A DNA stretch of 64,000 nucleotides from UBA5239 sp040391785 (GTDB lineage: Bacteria > Verrucomicrobiota > Lentisphaeria > Victivallales > Victivallaceae), in the NCBI GenBank assembly GCA_040391785.1, contig JBEBXH010000011.1, forward strand, positions 1 through 64,000, in the 5' to 3' direction. The notes under the pieces were generated by a model. That model worked only from the letters and a program-made list of their open reading frames with translations. It did not search any database and was not told the origin of the DNA. Position 1 is the stretch's first letter. Each line of letters begins with the position of its first letter. Below, one piece after another: positions 62,987 through 64,000 of this stretch. Both the position numbers and the translations under genes were made by a program.

Positions 62987-64000
62987 TTATTTTGAAAATG
63001 CGTTTATTGTGTTACGATGTGACTGCCGGGGTTGTTCGCCCTGGATCTTCTGTTCTTCGAGCTTATTGAGCAGCGTGTCAGCGATTTTGGCATCGTCAAG
63101 GTTGATGACCTGCTGGACAAACAGATAGAATTCCGTACCAGCCGCCACCCGGATGTAGTAGGATTCCTTGGCAATCATTTGCGACACGTCCTGCAGCATG
63201 ACCTGCGCCAGGGTCTCGGTGCCGCGTGCGATGGCGCTTTTCGTGGTACCGTCCTGCGTGGAAACCGTCACTCCGGAATCCGAATATACCTCGGTCGTTT
63301 GATAGCCCTGCGCCACGCCCTGCGCGAACGCGAGCGTATACATCATGAACTTGCTCAAGTTTTCGTTGGACACCACTTGACCAGGAATCCCCGCACTCAT
63401 ATCGCTGATCGTCGCCAGCATCGGATTGTCCGGATAGGTCGATTTTTCGAGCGCAATTCCTTTTAACTGCAACTCAAAACCGACCATGTTACTGGTGGCC
63501 TGCCAGACCAGAACAAAGTTGTTGCCGGTCACCAGACGGTTGCGCACCGGTTTGGAGCCGTCCACCGTTCCGTGTACTTCGGTTCCGGCGGGAATAATCA
63601 GCTTCTTTTCGCCATGGTTATTGATCCACCAAAGGTCCTCGCTGACGACCGCGATCAGCGGCGTCTGGGTATTGCCGGATTCGACCGTGTTGATCATTTT
63701 GCACGAAATCATTCGTCCATATGGCGCAAAACGCTCCGAAACAAACACATTATTTGCGCTCGAATTCTCGCCATCGATGACCGTAATCGTGGGGCCGGAC
63801 GGCGGACTCGTATTGCGTACCGTGGTCCTGAAATCCGAGTTTGCCGAGCGTTCAGCCGGCGGGCGCGGCGCAGTTGGCGGTTGAACCGTTTTGCCATCGC
63901 TGATTACGCCCGGATTTTTCTTTTCGGCGACACTCTGCGTACCGGACTGCTTGCCGCTCTGGATGGGCTTGGCAGTGCCCATGATTTCGTAAGTGCCTTC
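62987..64000 (-). CDS. VirB10/TrbI-like protein, 5' end outside window
   Basis: The frame is open to the window edge; the ATG at 63982 lacks an RBS and codons before it are sense, so the true start is probably further right. A Pro/Thr/Ser-rich linker is followed by a VirB10-like domain: LIAVVSEDLWWINNHGEKKLIIPAGTEVHGTV and an Ala/Gly-rich part near MMYTLAFAQGVAQGYQT, and a C-terminal segment (SYYIRVAAGTEFYLFVQQVINL). VirB10/TrbI spans the periplasm and links inner- and outer-membrane parts of the type IV channel. Confidence 0.7.
   Translation of the reverse strand, partial: EGTYEIMGTAKPIQSGKQSGTQSVAEKKNPGVISDGKTVQPPTAPRPPAERSANSDFRTTVRNTSPPSGPTITVIDGENSSANNVFVSERFAPYGRMISCKMINTVESGNTQTPLIAVVSEDLWWINNHGEKKLIIPAGTEVHGTVDGSKPVRNRLVTGNNFVLVWQATSNMVGFELQLKGIALEKSTYPDNPMLATISDMSAGIPGQVVSNENLSKFMMYTLAFAQGVAQGYQTTEVYSDSGVTVSTQDGTTKSAIARGTETLAQVMLQDVSQMIAKESYYIRVAAGTEFYLFVQQVINLDDAKIADTLLNKLEEQKIQGEQPRQSHRNTINAFSK

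Larger units (their letters stand above)
48702..64000. mobile_element. Integrative and conjugative element (left end to beyond window)
   Basis: The interval starts at the break in a pseudopilin gene and contains a tyrosine integrase, an excisionase-like HTH protein, recombinase fragments, a decayed IS4 transposase and a minus-strand conjugation module with VirD4-like and VirB10-like proteins. No tRNA is at the junction. The right end, relaxase and most mating-pair genes are not in the window. An integrated plasmid that has lost mobility is an alternative. Confidence 0.7.

Overview
The window looks like a piece of a Lentisphaerota (Victivallis-like, PVC superphylum) chromosome. The inference rests on many glycoside hydrolases, heparinase-like proteins and a sulfatase with its maturase, several pseudopilin-like proteins with the FTLIELLVVIAIIAILA segment and a C-terminal H-x9-DG motif, a DUF4347 surface protein with an N-terminal LEDRVLFEAA motif, and no SusC/SusD genes. 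No rRNA, tRNA or CRISPR was seen. The first 48.7 kb is GC-rich and codon-biased, so long antisense ORFs are common and were discarded.

Layout: 1-2773 is the 5' part of a large repeat-rich DUF4347 protein (minus strand, cut by the window edge). 3238-7986 is a minus-strand unit: GntR/LacI-type regulator, LamG protein, clan GH-A hydrolase with CBM9. 8131-9754 has an AraC remnant and an esterase. 9908-15280 is a plus operon: regulator, GH-A hydrolase, pseudopilin, WbsX/GH99-like enzyme. 15314-19286 has an SGNH hydrolase facing an oxidoreductase/isomerase pair. 19333-29500 is a six-gene minus operon: LacI regulator, pseudopilin, alpha/beta hydrolase, two putative toroid enzymes, sodium:solute symporter. 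It is divergent from a heparinase-like/GH36 pair (29863-35792). 35860-40581 is araA-araD-araB under a second LacI regulator that is a close paralogue of the first, divergent from a GH28 gene. 42175-48390 is a third LacI-led unit: anaerobic sulfatase maturase, heparinase-like protein, sulfatase.

At about 48702 a pseudopilin gene is cut after its N-terminal helix and base composition drops. From there to the window end lies what appears to be an integrative and conjugative element. It carries a tyrosine integrase flanked by a repeated palindrome, an excisionase-like HTH protein, a recombinase-like protein lacking catalytic residues, a decayed IS4 transposase and another pseudopilin. The minus-strand module at 55110-64000 encodes a VirB10/TrbI-like protein, a lipoprotein, small membrane proteins, a ParA-like ATPase, two proteins sharing a helical repeat, and a VirD4/TraG-like coupling ATPase whose membrane segments are at the C-terminus.

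How the genes fit together: each polysaccharide locus has its own regulator next to secreted hydrolases, and most also have a pseudopilin. Arabinose-containing polysaccharide is the best guess for the two paralogous LacI loci, because one controls araBDA and both carry the same TGAAAA-N12-TTTTCA sites. The third locus is suited to a sulfated glycan.
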